This document shows positions 28,984-37,058 of a DNA stretch of 64,000 bases, one piece after another. Position 1 is the first letter of the stretch; each line of letters opens with the position of its first letter. The stretch is from Prauserella marina. Lineage in GTDB: Bacteria; Actinomycetota; Actinomycetes; Mycobacteriales; Pseudonocardiaceae. Position numbers and translations under genes: made by a program. The notes beneath the pieces are model-generated. The model worked only from the letters and a program-made list of their open reading frames with translations, was not told the origin of the DNA and made no database searches. The DNA is taken from the NCBI RefSeq assembly GCF_002240355.1, contig NZ_CP016353.1, positions 5,247,001 to 5,311,000 on the forward strand, in the 5' to 3' direction.

Positions 28984-29820
28984 CTACAACTCCGAGCGCA
29001 CGCTCCACAGGTCGGGGAAGACCGGGCTCGACAGCGTCGTCCGCAAGTAGGCGGCGCCGGAGGAGCCGCCGGTGCCTTCCTTGCCGCCGATGGTGCGCTC
29101 GACCATCTTCACGTGCCGGTAGCGCCATTCCTGGATGCCTTCGTCGAGGTCGACGAGGTGTTCGCACACCGAAGCGGGCCCTCCGTCATCGGCGTACACG
29201 CGCAGCAGGACGTCGCGGACCGCCCTCGACGGCGCGGCGGGCAGGCTCACGTCGTCGCGCCGCCGCAGGTCGTAGCCATGCTCGCGCAGGTAGCAGACGA
29301 AGGAATCGAAAAGGGACGGCCTCGACATGGCCGCGGCGATCCGGGTTCTCGCCTCGCTACCGGCCGGGTAGTGCTCGAACACGCCGCGATCCCGCCGTCC
29401 CAGTACCGCCTCCAGTTCCCTGAACTGGCTGGACTGGAACCCGCTCGCCGCCTCCAGCCTCGCCCGGAAGCTCGTGAATTGGCTTGGCGTCATGGTTTCG
29501 AGTACGTCGATCTGCGCGACGACGACCTTGAGGATCGTCAGCGTCCTGCGCAGGGTCCGCACCGAGTGCGGGGTGTCGCCTTCCTCCAGCTTCACCTGTA
29601 GGTAGCCGAGTTCGTGCAGCAGTTGTTTGAACCACAGCTCGTACACCTGGTGTATGACGATGAAGAGCAGTTCGTCGTGTTCGGCCGACCGGGGACGCTG
29701 AGCACCGAGTACCTCGTCCAGCGCGAGGTAGGAGGTATAGGTCAGTGAAGCGTGCGGGACCTCGTGGGTACCGCCCTGCTCGGTACCGTCAGGTCTGCCG
29801 GTGTTGCCGGTGTCGGGCAT
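28984..29820 (-). CDS. kynA: Tryptophan 2,3-dioxygenase
   Basis: 278 aa. It is a heme enzyme that opens the indole ring of tryptophan to give N-formylkynurenine. Landmarks: LTYTSYLALDEVL, the substrate-binding FIVIHQVYELWFKQLLHELG (distal His near residue 57), SQFTSFRARLEAASGFQSSQF, and the heme-ligand segment YRHVKMVERTIGGKEGTGG followed by SSGAAYL. The ATG has AGGTGG just upstream. The first 79 bp overlap the 3' end of the upstream acyltransferase gene in another frame. No kynurenine formamidase or kynureninase gene is adjacent. Confidence 0.95.
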   Translation of the reverse strand: MPDTGNTGRPDGTEQGGTHEVPHASLTYTSYLALDEVLGAQRPRSAEHDELLFIVIHQVYELWFKQLLHELGYLQVKLEEGDTPHSVRTLRRTLTILKVVVAQIDVLETMTPSQFTSFRARLEAASGFQSSQFRELEAVLGRRDRGVFEHYPAGSEARTRIAAAMSRPSLFDSFVCYLREHGYDLRRRDDVSLPAAPSRAVRDVLLRVYADDGGPASVCEHLVDLDEGIQEWRYRHVKMVERTIGGKEGTGGSSGAAYLRTTLSSPVFPDLWSVRSEL

Positions 29821-30692
29821 GGGCCACCTCGCAAGGACGCACCGCGCGACGACGCGACGGTGTTCGCCCGTGACGGTACCGATGCCGTGCCGAGGGCCGC
29901 ATGTACCGCGGCCTCGGCGAGTCCCGCGAGTTCGGCCCTGTCACCTGCCCTGCCTGGTGCGATCTCGGGGCACACGAACAGTTCCAGCACCAAACCACGT
30001 GTCCTGAGCACCCTTCGCACCGAATCCAGCAACGTGTCGGTTCCGACGAACGACGGCTGTGCCGTCTCCCTTCCCGCTCGCGTGCGGTAGCGGAGCGCGA
30101 CGGGCTGGACGGGGACACCGCCGGTGATGGCTGCCTGGAACAGCGCGGGCCGGAACCGGCCTGACGCGCGACCGCACCAGGTCGTGCCTTCCGGGCTGAC
30201 CGCGACGATCGCGCCCTTTCTCAGCACCTCGGCCAGGTTCGCGACGGTGGCGGGCAGGGTGGAAAGCCGTTCCCTTTCGAGGAAAACGCCGCCCGCCTTC
30301 GCGACCAGCCCGCCGAGCACCGGCCAGCTCGCGATTTCCCTCTTGGCGAGCGCGCGCAGCGGTTTCCCGCCGTCGATCGCGTTCAACCCGACGATGTCGA
30401 GCCAGGAGATGTGGTTGTGCACGACGAGCGCTCCCCTGCCCGTTCCCGCGAGCTTCCCGTTGACGACGAGCCCGACCCCGCAGGCCGCGAGCAGGCAGCG
30501 GAAGACGAACCGCACGAACGGCTGCCGGTTGCGCATCACCATCAGCGTGGGCGCGGAGACGATCGCGAGCACCAGCACGAGGAGCAGGCCGAACAGGCGC
30601 AGTACCCTGCGCGGCAGTGCGACCGAGGGCGGCTCCTCGGCGTCCCTGCACGCCGCGTCGCAGGTCGAGACCGGCATCCAGGGGTGACTCAC
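29742..30692 (-). CDS. 1-acyl-glycerol-3-phosphate acyltransferase family (OlsA/PlsC-like)
   Basis: 316 aa, GTG start overlapping the upstream gene's stop by 4 bp. An N-terminal membrane helix (LRLFGLLLVLVLAIVSAPTL) is followed by acyltransferase motif I HNHISWLD (HX4D), motif II region GGVFLERER and motif III SPEGTTW. It pairs with an OlsB-like N-acyltransferase, which suggests the O-acylation step of ornithine lipid synthesis; ordinary lysophosphatidate acylation is the alternative. The last ~45 residues are low-complexity and overlap kynA, so the true functional end may be earlier. The equivalent in M. tuberculosis is Rv3026c. Confidence 0.75.
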   Translation of the reverse strand: MSHPWMPVSTCDAACRDAEEPPSVALPRRVLRLFGLLLVLVLAIVSAPTLMVMRNRQPFVRFVFRCLLAACGVGLVVNGKLAGTGRGALVVHNHISWLDIVGLNAIDGGKPLRALAKREIASWPVLGGLVAKAGGVFLERERLSTLPATVANLAEVLRKGAIVAVSPEGTTWCGRASGRFRPALFQAAITGGVPVQPVALRYRTRAGRETAQPSFVGTDTLLDSVRRVLRTRGLVLELFVCPEIAPGRAGDRAELAGLAEAAVHAALGTASVPSRANTVASSRGASLRGGPCPTPATPADLTVPSRAVPTRSRTLH

Positions 30693-31501
30693 CGGAGTTC
30701 TCCCGCCGCGTCACCAGGCGATTCGCCGAGGAAAAACCGCAGGTACCTCGCGTCGACGCGTTGCAGATCGAGCAGCACGAGAAAGTCGGCGACGCCGAAA
30801 TCCGGGTCGTGCGCGGGCGGCCCGCACACGTAGGCGCCGAGCCGGACGTAGCCCTTCAGCAAGGGCGGGAGACCCTTGCGCGAGGGAAGCGGGACCCCGG
30901 CGTGGTTCCACGGCCGGTAGGGACTCACCCGGTAGGCGGGCGGCGCGAGGTGCCGCGTCCGTACCTGATCCCACACCCCGGCGGCGAGGGTCCCGCCGTC
31001 GGCGAGCGGGACCGAGGCGCAGCCGACGAGGAACCGGTGTCCCCTCAACAACATGTAGCGGGCGATACCGGCCCACACGAGTCCGACGACGGCGCCGTTG
31101 CGGTGCCCTGCCGCGACGCACGATCGTCCGGTCTCCACGAGCGAACCGCGCAGGGCCGACAGCGCGGTGAGGTCGAATTCGGCATCCGCGTAGAGCCGCC
31201 CCGCCTCGGCGGCTCGCTCGGGCGGCAGCATGCGGTACGTGCCGACGATGGCGCCGGAGTTGTCGTCGCGGACGACGAGGTGGTCGCAGAATTGATCGAA
31301 GTAGTCGGCGTCGACGCCCGCCGCTCCCGGTTCCAGTTTCGCGCCCATTTCCTCGGCGAAAACCTGGTGCCGGAGGCGCTGCGCCGCGGCGACCTCGTCG
31401 TTGTCGTAGGCGACGAGCAGGGAATACCGTGCCCCGCTTTTCGTGGCGGCCGGATCCGCGCCCGCCCGGTCAGTGCTGGCGATGAGCTGTGACCGTCTCA
31501 T
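30689..31501 (-). CDS. GNAT-fold N-acyltransferase, OlsB (hemolysin-like) family
   Basis: 270 aa. Landmarks: RYSLLVAYDNDEVAAAQRLR and HQVFAEEMGAKL (the acyl-homoserine-lactone-synthase-like fold), FDQFCDHLVVRDD, IVGTYRMLPPERA, LVETGRSCVAAGHRNGAVV and GHRFLVGCASVPLADGG. These match the ornithine-acyl-ACP N-acyltransferase (OlsB) family, also annotated as 'hemolysin-like' (Rv3027c in M. tuberculosis). It makes lyso-ornithine lipid if the assignment holds. It is coupled by GTGA overlap to the O-acyltransferase. Confidence 0.75.
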   Translation of the reverse strand: MRRSQLIASTDRAGADPAATKSGARYSLLVAYDNDEVAAAQRLRHQVFAEEMGAKLEPGAAGVDADYFDQFCDHLVVRDDNSGAIVGTYRMLPPERAAEAGRLYADAEFDLTALSALRGSLVETGRSCVAAGHRNGAVVGLVWAGIARYMLLRGHRFLVGCASVPLADGGTLAAGVWDQVRTRHLAPPAYRVSPYRPWNHAGVPLPSRKGLPPLLKGYVRLGAYVCGPPAHDPDFGVADFLVLLDLQRVDARYLRFFLGESPGDAAGELR

Positions 31502-31590
31502 GCCGCCGATCCTCGGCCGGTGACGGGAAACCGCGAAGGACTCCGGCCGTGACCGGCGTGTGCATAGTCCGTGAACGGCGGGTACGCGAA

Positions 31591-31629
31591 AAGGCCCCCG
31601 GCCGTCCGATATGGACGGCCGGGGGCCTT
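31591..31629. terminator. Strong hairpin terminator downstream of etfA
   Basis: AAGGCCCCCGGCCGTCC (31591-31607), loop GATAT, then GGACGGCCGGGGGCCTT (31613-31629): a perfect 17-bp stem, 20 bp after the etfA stop on the minus strand. Confidence 0.92.
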
Positions 31630-31648
31630 CGACGCGATCGCGCCGGAC

Positions 31649-32608
31649 TCAGCCCTTTCGCTTGGCGACCTCTTCGGTGAGCTGCGGGGCGACGTTGAAC
31701 AGGTCGCCGACGACACCGAAGTCGGCGATCTCGAAGATCGGCGCCTCCGAGTCCTTGTTCACGGCGACGATGGTCTTCGACGTCTGCATGCCCGCCCTGT
31801 GCTGAATGGCACCGGAAATGCCGAGCGCGACGTACAGCTGGGGCGACACGGTCTTGCCCGTCTGGCCGACCTGGAACTGCGCGGGGTAGTAGCCGGAGTC
31901 GACAGCCGCACGCGAGGCGCCGACCGCGGCTCCCAGCGCGTCGGCGAGCTTTTCGACGACGTCGAACTTCTCGGCGGAACCGACACCTCGGCCACCGGAG
32001 ACGACGATGGACGCCTCGGTCAGTTCAGGCCGGTCGCCACCGACGACCGGGTCGACGCCGGTGATCTTCGCCGACTTCGCCGCGTCGGTCGCGGGCAGGC
32101 TGACGGCGACCTCCTCGGCGGCGCCGTCGGCCGCCTCCGCCTCGACCCCACCGGGCCGGACCGAGATGACCGGCGCGCCCTTGGCCGCCTTGGCTTTCAC
32201 GGAGAACGCGCCACCGAAGATCGACTGGTCGACGGTGCCGTCCTCGTCGACGCCGACGGCGTCGACGAGCAGGCCCGAACCGAGCCGCACCGCGAGCCTT
32301 CCGGCGACCTCCTTGCCTTCCGACGTCGCCGCGACGAGCACAGCGGCGGGCGATGCCTGACCGGCGACCGTCGCCAGCGCGTCGACCTTCGGCGTCACGA
32401 GGTAGCCGCCTGCCTCGTCGGACTCCGCGACGTAGACCTTCGCGGCGCCGTAGGAGGCGAGTGATTCCTTGAGCTTGCCTGCCGAACCCGGCGAACCGAC
32501 GACGACGGCGGAGGGCTCGCCGAGCGCACGCGCCGCGGTCAGCAGCTCGAAGGTGACCTTCTTGGCCTCACCGTCGACGTGGTCGACAAGCACCAGTACT
32601 TCTGCCAT
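31649..32608 (-). CDS. etfA: Electron transfer flavoprotein alpha subunit
   Basis: 319 aa, ATG at 32608 (MAEVLVLVDHVDGEAKKVTF) with AGGGAG upstream. Open sequence upstream in the same frame is only antisense-type readthrough of etfB. The FAD domain at the C-terminus has VVSGGRGVGSAEKFDVVEKL, the alpha-subunit signature VDSGYYPAQFQVGQTGKTV, SPQLYVALGISGAIQHRAGM and VAVNKDSEAPIFEIADFGVV. It passes electrons from acyl-CoA dehydrogenases to the quinone pool. It is 29 bp from etfB. The equivalent is Rv3028c (fixB). Confidence 0.96.
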   Translation of the reverse strand: MAEVLVLVDHVDGEAKKVTFELLTAARALGEPSAVVVGSPGSAGKLKESLASYGAAKVYVAESDEAGGYLVTPKVDALATVAGQASPAAVLVAATSEGKEVAGRLAVRLGSGLLVDAVGVDEDGTVDQSIFGGAFSVKAKAAKGAPVISVRPGGVEAEAADGAAEEVAVSLPATDAAKSAKITGVDPVVGGDRPELTEASIVVSGGRGVGSAEKFDVVEKLADALGAAVGASRAAVDSGYYPAQFQVGQTGKTVSPQLYVALGISGAIQHRAGMQTSKTIVAVNKDSEAPIFEIADFGVVGDLFNVAPQLTEEVAKRKG

Positions 32609-32637
32609 GAGTTCGTCTCCCTGTCGTAGGCGTGGTG

Positions 32638-33423
32638 TCAGATGAGCTTCTGGCCGACGAGGTATTCGGCGACCTTGCTGCCACCGTCGCCTTCGTCCTC
32701 GACCCGCTGGCCCGCCGTGCGAGGCGGCTTCGGCGAGGCTTGTTCGACCTGCGACCACGCGTTGCCGAGGCCGACCTCGCCCGCGTCGATGCCGAGGTCG
32801 GCGACGCTGAGGGTTTCCACCGGCTTCTTCTTGGCGGCCATGATGCCCTTGAACGACGGGTAGCGCGGCTCGTTGATCTTCTCGGTCACGCTGACCACGG
32901 CGGGAAGGTTCGCTTCGAGGTGCGTGATGCCGTCCTCGGTCTCGCGGTCGACCTTGATGGCGCTTCCCTCGACGGTGACCTGGCGCGCGTGGGTGAGCTG
33001 CGGCAGTCCGAGCAGTTCGGCGAGCACGGCAGGCACGGCGCCGCCTCGGCCGTCGGACGCCTCGTTGCCGGCGATGATCAGGTCGACGCCCTCGATCTTG
33101 CCGATCGCGGCCGCGATGACCTTGGCCGTCGCGATCAGGTCGGAGCCGTGCAGCGCGGCGTCGGAGACGTGGATGGCCTTGTCGGCACCCATCGAGAGCG
33201 CTTTGCGGATCGCGTCGGTGGCGCGGTCGGGACCGACGCACACGACGGTCACCTCGCCTTCGCCTGCCTCCTTGATCTTGAGCGCCTCTTCGACGGCACG
33301 CTCGTTGATCTCGTCGATCACCGCGTCGGCGGATTCCCGGTCCAGGGTGTGGTCGTTCTCGTTGAGCTTGCGCTCCGAGTAGGTGTCAGGCACCTGCTTG
33401 ACCAGGACAGCGATGTTGGTCAT
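32638..33423 (-). CDS. etfB: Electron transfer flavoprotein beta subunit
   Basis: 261 aa from the ATG at 33423 (MTNIAVLVKQVPDTYSERKL) with AGGAG six nt upstream; a start six codons earlier would displace the ribosome site. The AMP-binding and partner-recognition regions are INERAVEEALKIKEAGEGEV, GPDRATDAIRKALSMGADKA, IIAGNEASDGRGGAVPAVLA and the recognition-loop region IMAAKKKPVETLSVADLGID. It is in an operon with etfA. The equivalent is Rv3029c (fixA). Confidence 0.96.
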   Translation of the reverse strand: MTNIAVLVKQVPDTYSERKLNENDHTLDRESADAVIDEINERAVEEALKIKEAGEGEVTVVCVGPDRATDAIRKALSMGADKAIHVSDAALHGSDLIATAKVIAAAIGKIEGVDLIIAGNEASDGRGGAVPAVLAELLGLPQLTHARQVTVEGSAIKVDRETEDGITHLEANLPAVVSVTEKINEPRYPSFKGIMAAKKKPVETLSVADLGIDAGEVGLGNAWSQVEQASPKPPRTAGQRVEDEGDGGSKVAEYLVGQKLI

Positions 33424-33659
33424 GGATCTCCTTCGGCGCATGCAAAGCGTTACTGGCCGGTAAGACTATGTGCTGATTCCGGGCTTGGCGCGCCGAGGTG
33501 ACGGCATTCACCTGGAATCCCGATTTACTAGGACCATAGTCCCAGAAGTTTTCGCATCGCCGCCACGTGCCCTCAGTACTACGTCCCGTGCACGATCGAC
33601 GTCCGAAAGTCGCAACGGACTCCTTCTAATGGGTGGATGGAAGAGTTAGCCTCCCGAAC

Positions 33660-34499
33660 GTGCCCGTAGCAGTCATCACCGATTCGACCGCCTGTATCCC
33701 CGAGCAGCTCGCGGCTCAATGGGGTATCTCGCTGGTCCAGGTCCAGATTGCCGTGGACGACCGCGTCGACGACGAAAGCCGCTTCCAGCGCGCCGAACTG
33801 ATCGAACTCCTGCGCTCGGGCAGACCGGTCAGCACGAGGCCGCCCGATGCGGGCGCCTTCTTCTGGGCGTATCAGGACGCCGTCAGCGCGGGAGCCGACG
33901 CCATCGTCAGCCTGCACGTCTCAGCGAAGCTCTCGGCGACCGTCGAGGCGGCGCGCGAAGCGGCGCAGCAGGTCAAGGTACCCGTGCACGTCCTCGACAG
34001 CGGGACGACGAGCATGAGCCTCGGCTTCGCGGCGCTGTCGGCGGCCCGCACGGCCGCGGCAGGCGGGCAAGCACAGCGGGTCATGGAGGCAGCCGACCGG
34101 CGCTACCGGGCCAGCAGTGAACTCATCTACGTCGACACCCTCGACTACCTGCGCAGAGGAGGCAGAATCGGCGCCGCCTCGGCGATGCTCGGTTCCGCGC
34201 TGTCGATCAAACCGCTGCTCACCGTCAAGGACGGCGAGGTCGCGCCGCTGGCGAGGGTGCCAGGCCGCAAACGCGCTCTTGCCAAGGTCGCCGACCTCGC
34301 CGTTCAGCGGGCGGGTGAGGCCAAGGTCGACATCGCGGTCGCCTGCGCGACGCCGTCGGACAGGGAGATGACGATGGTGCAGCAACTGCGCGGCAGAGTG
34401 CCGGGGCTCAACGACATTTTCCTCGTGCAGGCGAGCACGGTCATCGCGGCACATGTCGGACCAGGAGCACTCGGAGTGACGATTGCGCCTATGTCGTGA
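33660..34499 (+). CDS. DegV family fatty-acid-binding protein
   Basis: 279 aa from the GTG at 33660, which lies 7 nt after TAGCCT (leaderless pattern); a GTG nine codons upstream is possible. DegV landmarks: AVITDSTACIPEQLAAQWGI, SRPVSTRPP-like GRPVSTRPPDAGAFFWAYQD, LHVSAKLSATVEAA, LDSGTTSMSLGFAAL, LDYLRRGGRIGAASAMLGSA, LSIKPLLTVKDGEV and a C-terminal HVGPGALGV. It binds acyl chains; in Firmicutes it presents fatty acid to an acyl kinase, but no kinase is adjacent here. The next three genes may share its direction but have their own starts. Confidence 0.9.
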   Translation: MPVAVITDSTACIPEQLAAQWGISLVQVQIAVDDRVDDESRFQRAELIELLRSGRPVSTRPPDAGAFFWAYQDAVSAGADAIVSLHVSAKLSATVEAAREAAQQVKVPVHVLDSGTTSMSLGFAALSAARTAAAGGQAQRVMEAADRRYRASSELIYVDTLDYLRRGGRIGAASAMLGSALSIKPLLTVKDGEVAPLARVPGRKRALAKVADLAVQRAGEAKVDIAVACATPSDREMTMVQQLRGRVPGLNDIFLVQASTVIAAHVGPGALGVTIAPMS

Positions 34500-34590
34500 A
34501 TTCCTGACGCGAACCGGAAAACCGTAGGGGAACTTCACCTGCCGTCGCTACGTTGACATCCAGCCGGTTTCAGCCCACGAAGGGATCACG

Positions 34591-34764
34591 ATGGCATCGC
34601 TGTTCAGCAAGGTGGCCCGCCTCGCGAAGAGCCCACAGGGCAAGCGCATGATCACGGAGGCGAAGCGACTCGCCAAGGACCCGAACACCCGCAAGCAGGC
34701 GAAGGACGCGGTCGACAAGTTCAGGGGCAAGGGAAAGGGAACACCGCCGCGGTCGGGCCACTGA
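34591..34764 (+). CDS. Small basic conserved hypothetical protein
   Basis: 57 aa, ATG at 34591, ending at TGA 34762-34764. The composition is very basic and helical: MASLFSKVARLAKSPQGKRM, then ITEAKRLAKDPNTRKQAKDA and a Gly/Lys-rich tail. AAGGGAT lies upstream at a usable distance. Similar short Lys-rich proteins occur upstream of actinobacterial methyltransferase/GH57 pairs, as far as I recall. Codon use (strong third-position GC) supports coding. Nucleic-acid binding is a guess from charge. Confidence 0.65.
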   Translation: MASLFSKVARLAKSPQGKRMITEAKRLAKDPNTRKQAKDAVDKFRGKGKGTPPRSGH

Positions 34765-34788
34765 CGCCGAGCGGTTACGCTCCGGCGG

Positions 34789-35556
34789 GTGACGACCGAT
34801 CGAGCCGAGGCCCTGCATCTCACCGGTGAGCGCACCGTGCCAGGCGTGCCGGAGGAGAACTACTGGTACCGCCGCCACGAGGCGGCCTACCGGCGGCTTC
34901 TCGGCCTGTGCACTGGCGCGGTCGTTCTCGAAGCGGGATGCGGGGAGGGCTACGGCGCCGAGCTCATCGCCGAGACGGCCGCCCACGTCGTCGCACTCGA
35001 CTACGACGAGCAGGCCATGGCCCACGTCGCGGGCCGCTATCCGGGGGTCACTCCCGTGCTCGGCAACGTGGCCTGCCTGCCGCTGGCATCCGGTGGTGTC
35101 GACGTCGTCGCCAACTTCCAGGTCATCGAGCACCTTTGGGACCAGGCTGCTTTCCTCGCCGAGTGCGCGAGGGTGCTGCGTCCAGGAGGCAGACTGCTCG
35201 TCACCACACCCAACAGGCTCACCTTCACCCCCGATTCCGATTCGCCGCTGAATCCCTTTCACACCAGGGAACTCGCACCGTCCGAACTGGACTCGCTGTT
35301 GCGGGAAGCGGGATTCACGGTCGAACTGCTGCACGGCCTGCACCACGGCGAGGGCGTGCGGCGGCTCGACGACCGTCACGGCGGTTCGATCATCGACGCC
35401 CAACTCGACGTGGTGATGGGCACGCTGCCGGGCCAAGCACGATGGCCGGAGGACCTGCTCTCCGACGTCGCGGCCATCACGGCCGACGACTTCGCCATCA
35501 CGGCCGAGGACATCGAAGCGAGCCTCGACCTGATCGCCGTGGCGGTGCGGCCATGA
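34789..35556 (+). CDS. SAM-dependent methyltransferase, MGLP-cluster type
   Basis: 255 aa, GTG start 7 nt after TACGCT (probably leaderless). Class I methyltransferase: VVLEAGCGEGYGAELIAETA (SAM motif I near residue 47), VVALDYDEQAMAHVA, VANFQVIEHLWDQAAFLAEC and ARVLRPGGRLLVTTPN. It is followed with ATGA overlap by a GH57 enzyme. The same pair (Rv3030-Rv3031) starts the methylglucose lipopolysaccharide region in M. tuberculosis, so sugar O-methylation of an alpha-glucan is the inferred job. Confidence 0.85.
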   Translation: MTTDRAEALHLTGERTVPGVPEENYWYRRHEAAYRRLLGLCTGAVVLEAGCGEGYGAELIAETAAHVVALDYDEQAMAHVAGRYPGVTPVLGNVACLPLASGGVDVVANFQVIEHLWDQAAFLAECARVLRPGGRLLVTTPNRLTFTPDSDSPLNPFHTRELAPSELDSLLREAGFTVELLHGLHHGEGVRRLDDRHGGSIIDAQLDVVMGTLPGQARWPEDLLSDVAAITADDFAITAEDIEASLDLIAVAVRP

Positions 35557-37058
35557 CCGAACCGGAAGGCACTTTCTGCCTCGTCCTGCACAGTCACCTG
35601 CCGTGGCTCCCGCGGCACGGCACCTGGCCGGTCGGCGAGGAGTGGCTTTACCAGGCGTGGGCACATTCCTACCTGCCCTTCGCCGACCTGCTCAGCCGCT
35701 TCGCCGACGAGGGCAAGCGCGACATGCTCACCCTCGGCGTGACCCCGGTGCTCGCGGCGCAACTCGACGATCCCTACTCGCTGCGTGCTTTTCACGAATG
35801 GCTCGGCCACTGGCTGCTGCGCGCCCGGCACGCCGCGACGCTGTGGCAGGGCGACGACCTGCTCTCCGATCTCGCCGCAGCGGAACATCGCGCCGCCGAG
35901 AACGCGCTCGCCGACTTCGAAAGCCGTTGGCGGCACGGGTTCTCCCCCATCTTGCGGTCCGTTATGGACTCCGGCGTGATCGAACTGCTCGGCGGTCCGC
36001 TCACCCATCCCTTCCAGCCGCTGCTCGCCGAACCCGTTCGTTCCTTCGCGCTGCGCGAAGGACTCGCCGACACGCGGCTTCGGACCGGAACGACACCCGA
36101 GGGCATCTGGGCTCCCGAATGCGGTTACGCGCCTGGCATGGAAAGCGGCTATCAGCGGGCCGGTGTGCGCCGGTTTCTCGTCGACGGCCCCGCGTTGCGT
36201 GGCGACACCTCGGCCGCGCACCCCGTCGGTTCCTCCGACGTCGTGTGCTTCGGCCGCGACCTCGAAGTGACCTACCGCGTGTGGTCGCCGAAGGCGGGCT
36301 ACCCCGGCCACAGCGCCTACCGAGACTTCCACACCTGGGCACACGAGGTGGGCCTCAAGCCGTCGAGAGTGACGGGCAAGCACATCGAACCGGCCGACAA
36401 GGCGCCCTACGACCCCGCCCTCGCCGCCGACACGCTTCGCTTGCACGTCAAGGACTTCGTGGACACGGTCGTGACCAGGATGCGCGAACTGCGCGCGCGG
36501 GACGGCAGGTCGCCGCTCGTGGTGGCCGCATACGACACCGAACTGTTCGGACACTGGTGGCACGAAGGGCCCGCGTGGCTTGAGGGCATCCTGCGCGCGC
36601 TGCCCGAAGCCGGGGTCAGGGTCACGACGCTGCGCGGCGCCGTCGAGGCGGGACACGTCGCCGAGCCCGTCGACCTGCCGGCGTCGTCGTGGGGATCAGG
36701 CAAGGACTGGCGGGTGTGGGACGGCGAGCAGGTCGCCGACATGGTGTCGGCCAACAGCGCGCTGCAACAACGGCTGCTGGCACTCGACATCCCGCGAGGG
36801 CATAGGGACGGCACGCTCGACCAGACCGTCACCGAGGCGCTGCTCGCCCTCTCCAGCGACTGGGCGTTCATGGTCACCAAGGACTCCGCCGCCGACTACG
36901 CGAGGCGAAGGGCGGCCGACCACACCGCGCGGTTCGACGAACTGGCCGCGCTCGTGCGCTCAGGCGACCCCGCCGCGGCAACGACGGCGGAGCGGTTCCG
37001 CGCATTGGCGAACCCTTTCGGGAGACTCGACGCGCGCGGACTCGGCTCAGGAAGCTGA
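35553..37058 (+). CDS. GH57 family 1,4-alpha-glucan branching enzyme-like protein
   Basis: 501 aa, ATG overlapping the methyltransferase stop. GH57 landmarks: FCLVLHSHLPWLPRHGTWPV at the start (metal or acid region), ELLGGPLTHPFQPLL, nucleophile Glu in GIWAPECGYAPGME (near residue 188) and the acid/base Asp in VVAAYDTELFGHWWHEGP (near residue 330). The C-terminal helical domain holds WAFMVTKDSAADYARRRA. It is like Rv3031, assigned to branching in glycogen or MGLP synthesis. The last 12 bp overlap the 3' end of the opposite-strand GH2 gene. Confidence 0.88.
   Translation: MTEPEGTFCLVLHSHLPWLPRHGTWPVGEEWLYQAWAHSYLPFADLLSRFADEGKRDMLTLGVTPVLAAQLDDPYSLRAFHEWLGHWLLRARHAATLWQGDDLLSDLAAAEHRAAENALADFESRWRHGFSPILRSVMDSGVIELLGGPLTHPFQPLLAEPVRSFALREGLADTRLRTGTTPEGIWAPECGYAPGMESGYQRAGVRRFLVDGPALRGDTSAAHPVGSSDVVCFGRDLEVTYRVWSPKAGYPGHSAYRDFHTWAHEVGLKPSRVTGKHIEPADKAPYDPALAADTLRLHVKDFVDTVVTRMRELRARDGRSPLVVAAYDTELFGHWWHEGPAWLEGILRALPEAGVRVTTLRGAVEAGHVAEPVDLPASSWGSGKDWRVWDGEQVADMVSANSALQQRLLALDIPRGHRDGTLDQTVTEALLALSSDWAFMVTKDSAADYARRRAADHTARFDELAALVRSGDPAAATTAERFRALANPFGRLDARGLGSGS

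Noticed and set aside
32609-33241. N-terminal extension of etfA
   Set aside because: The frame stays open antisense-like through etfB, but EtfA homology starts exactly at the ATG at 32608, which has a ribosome site.
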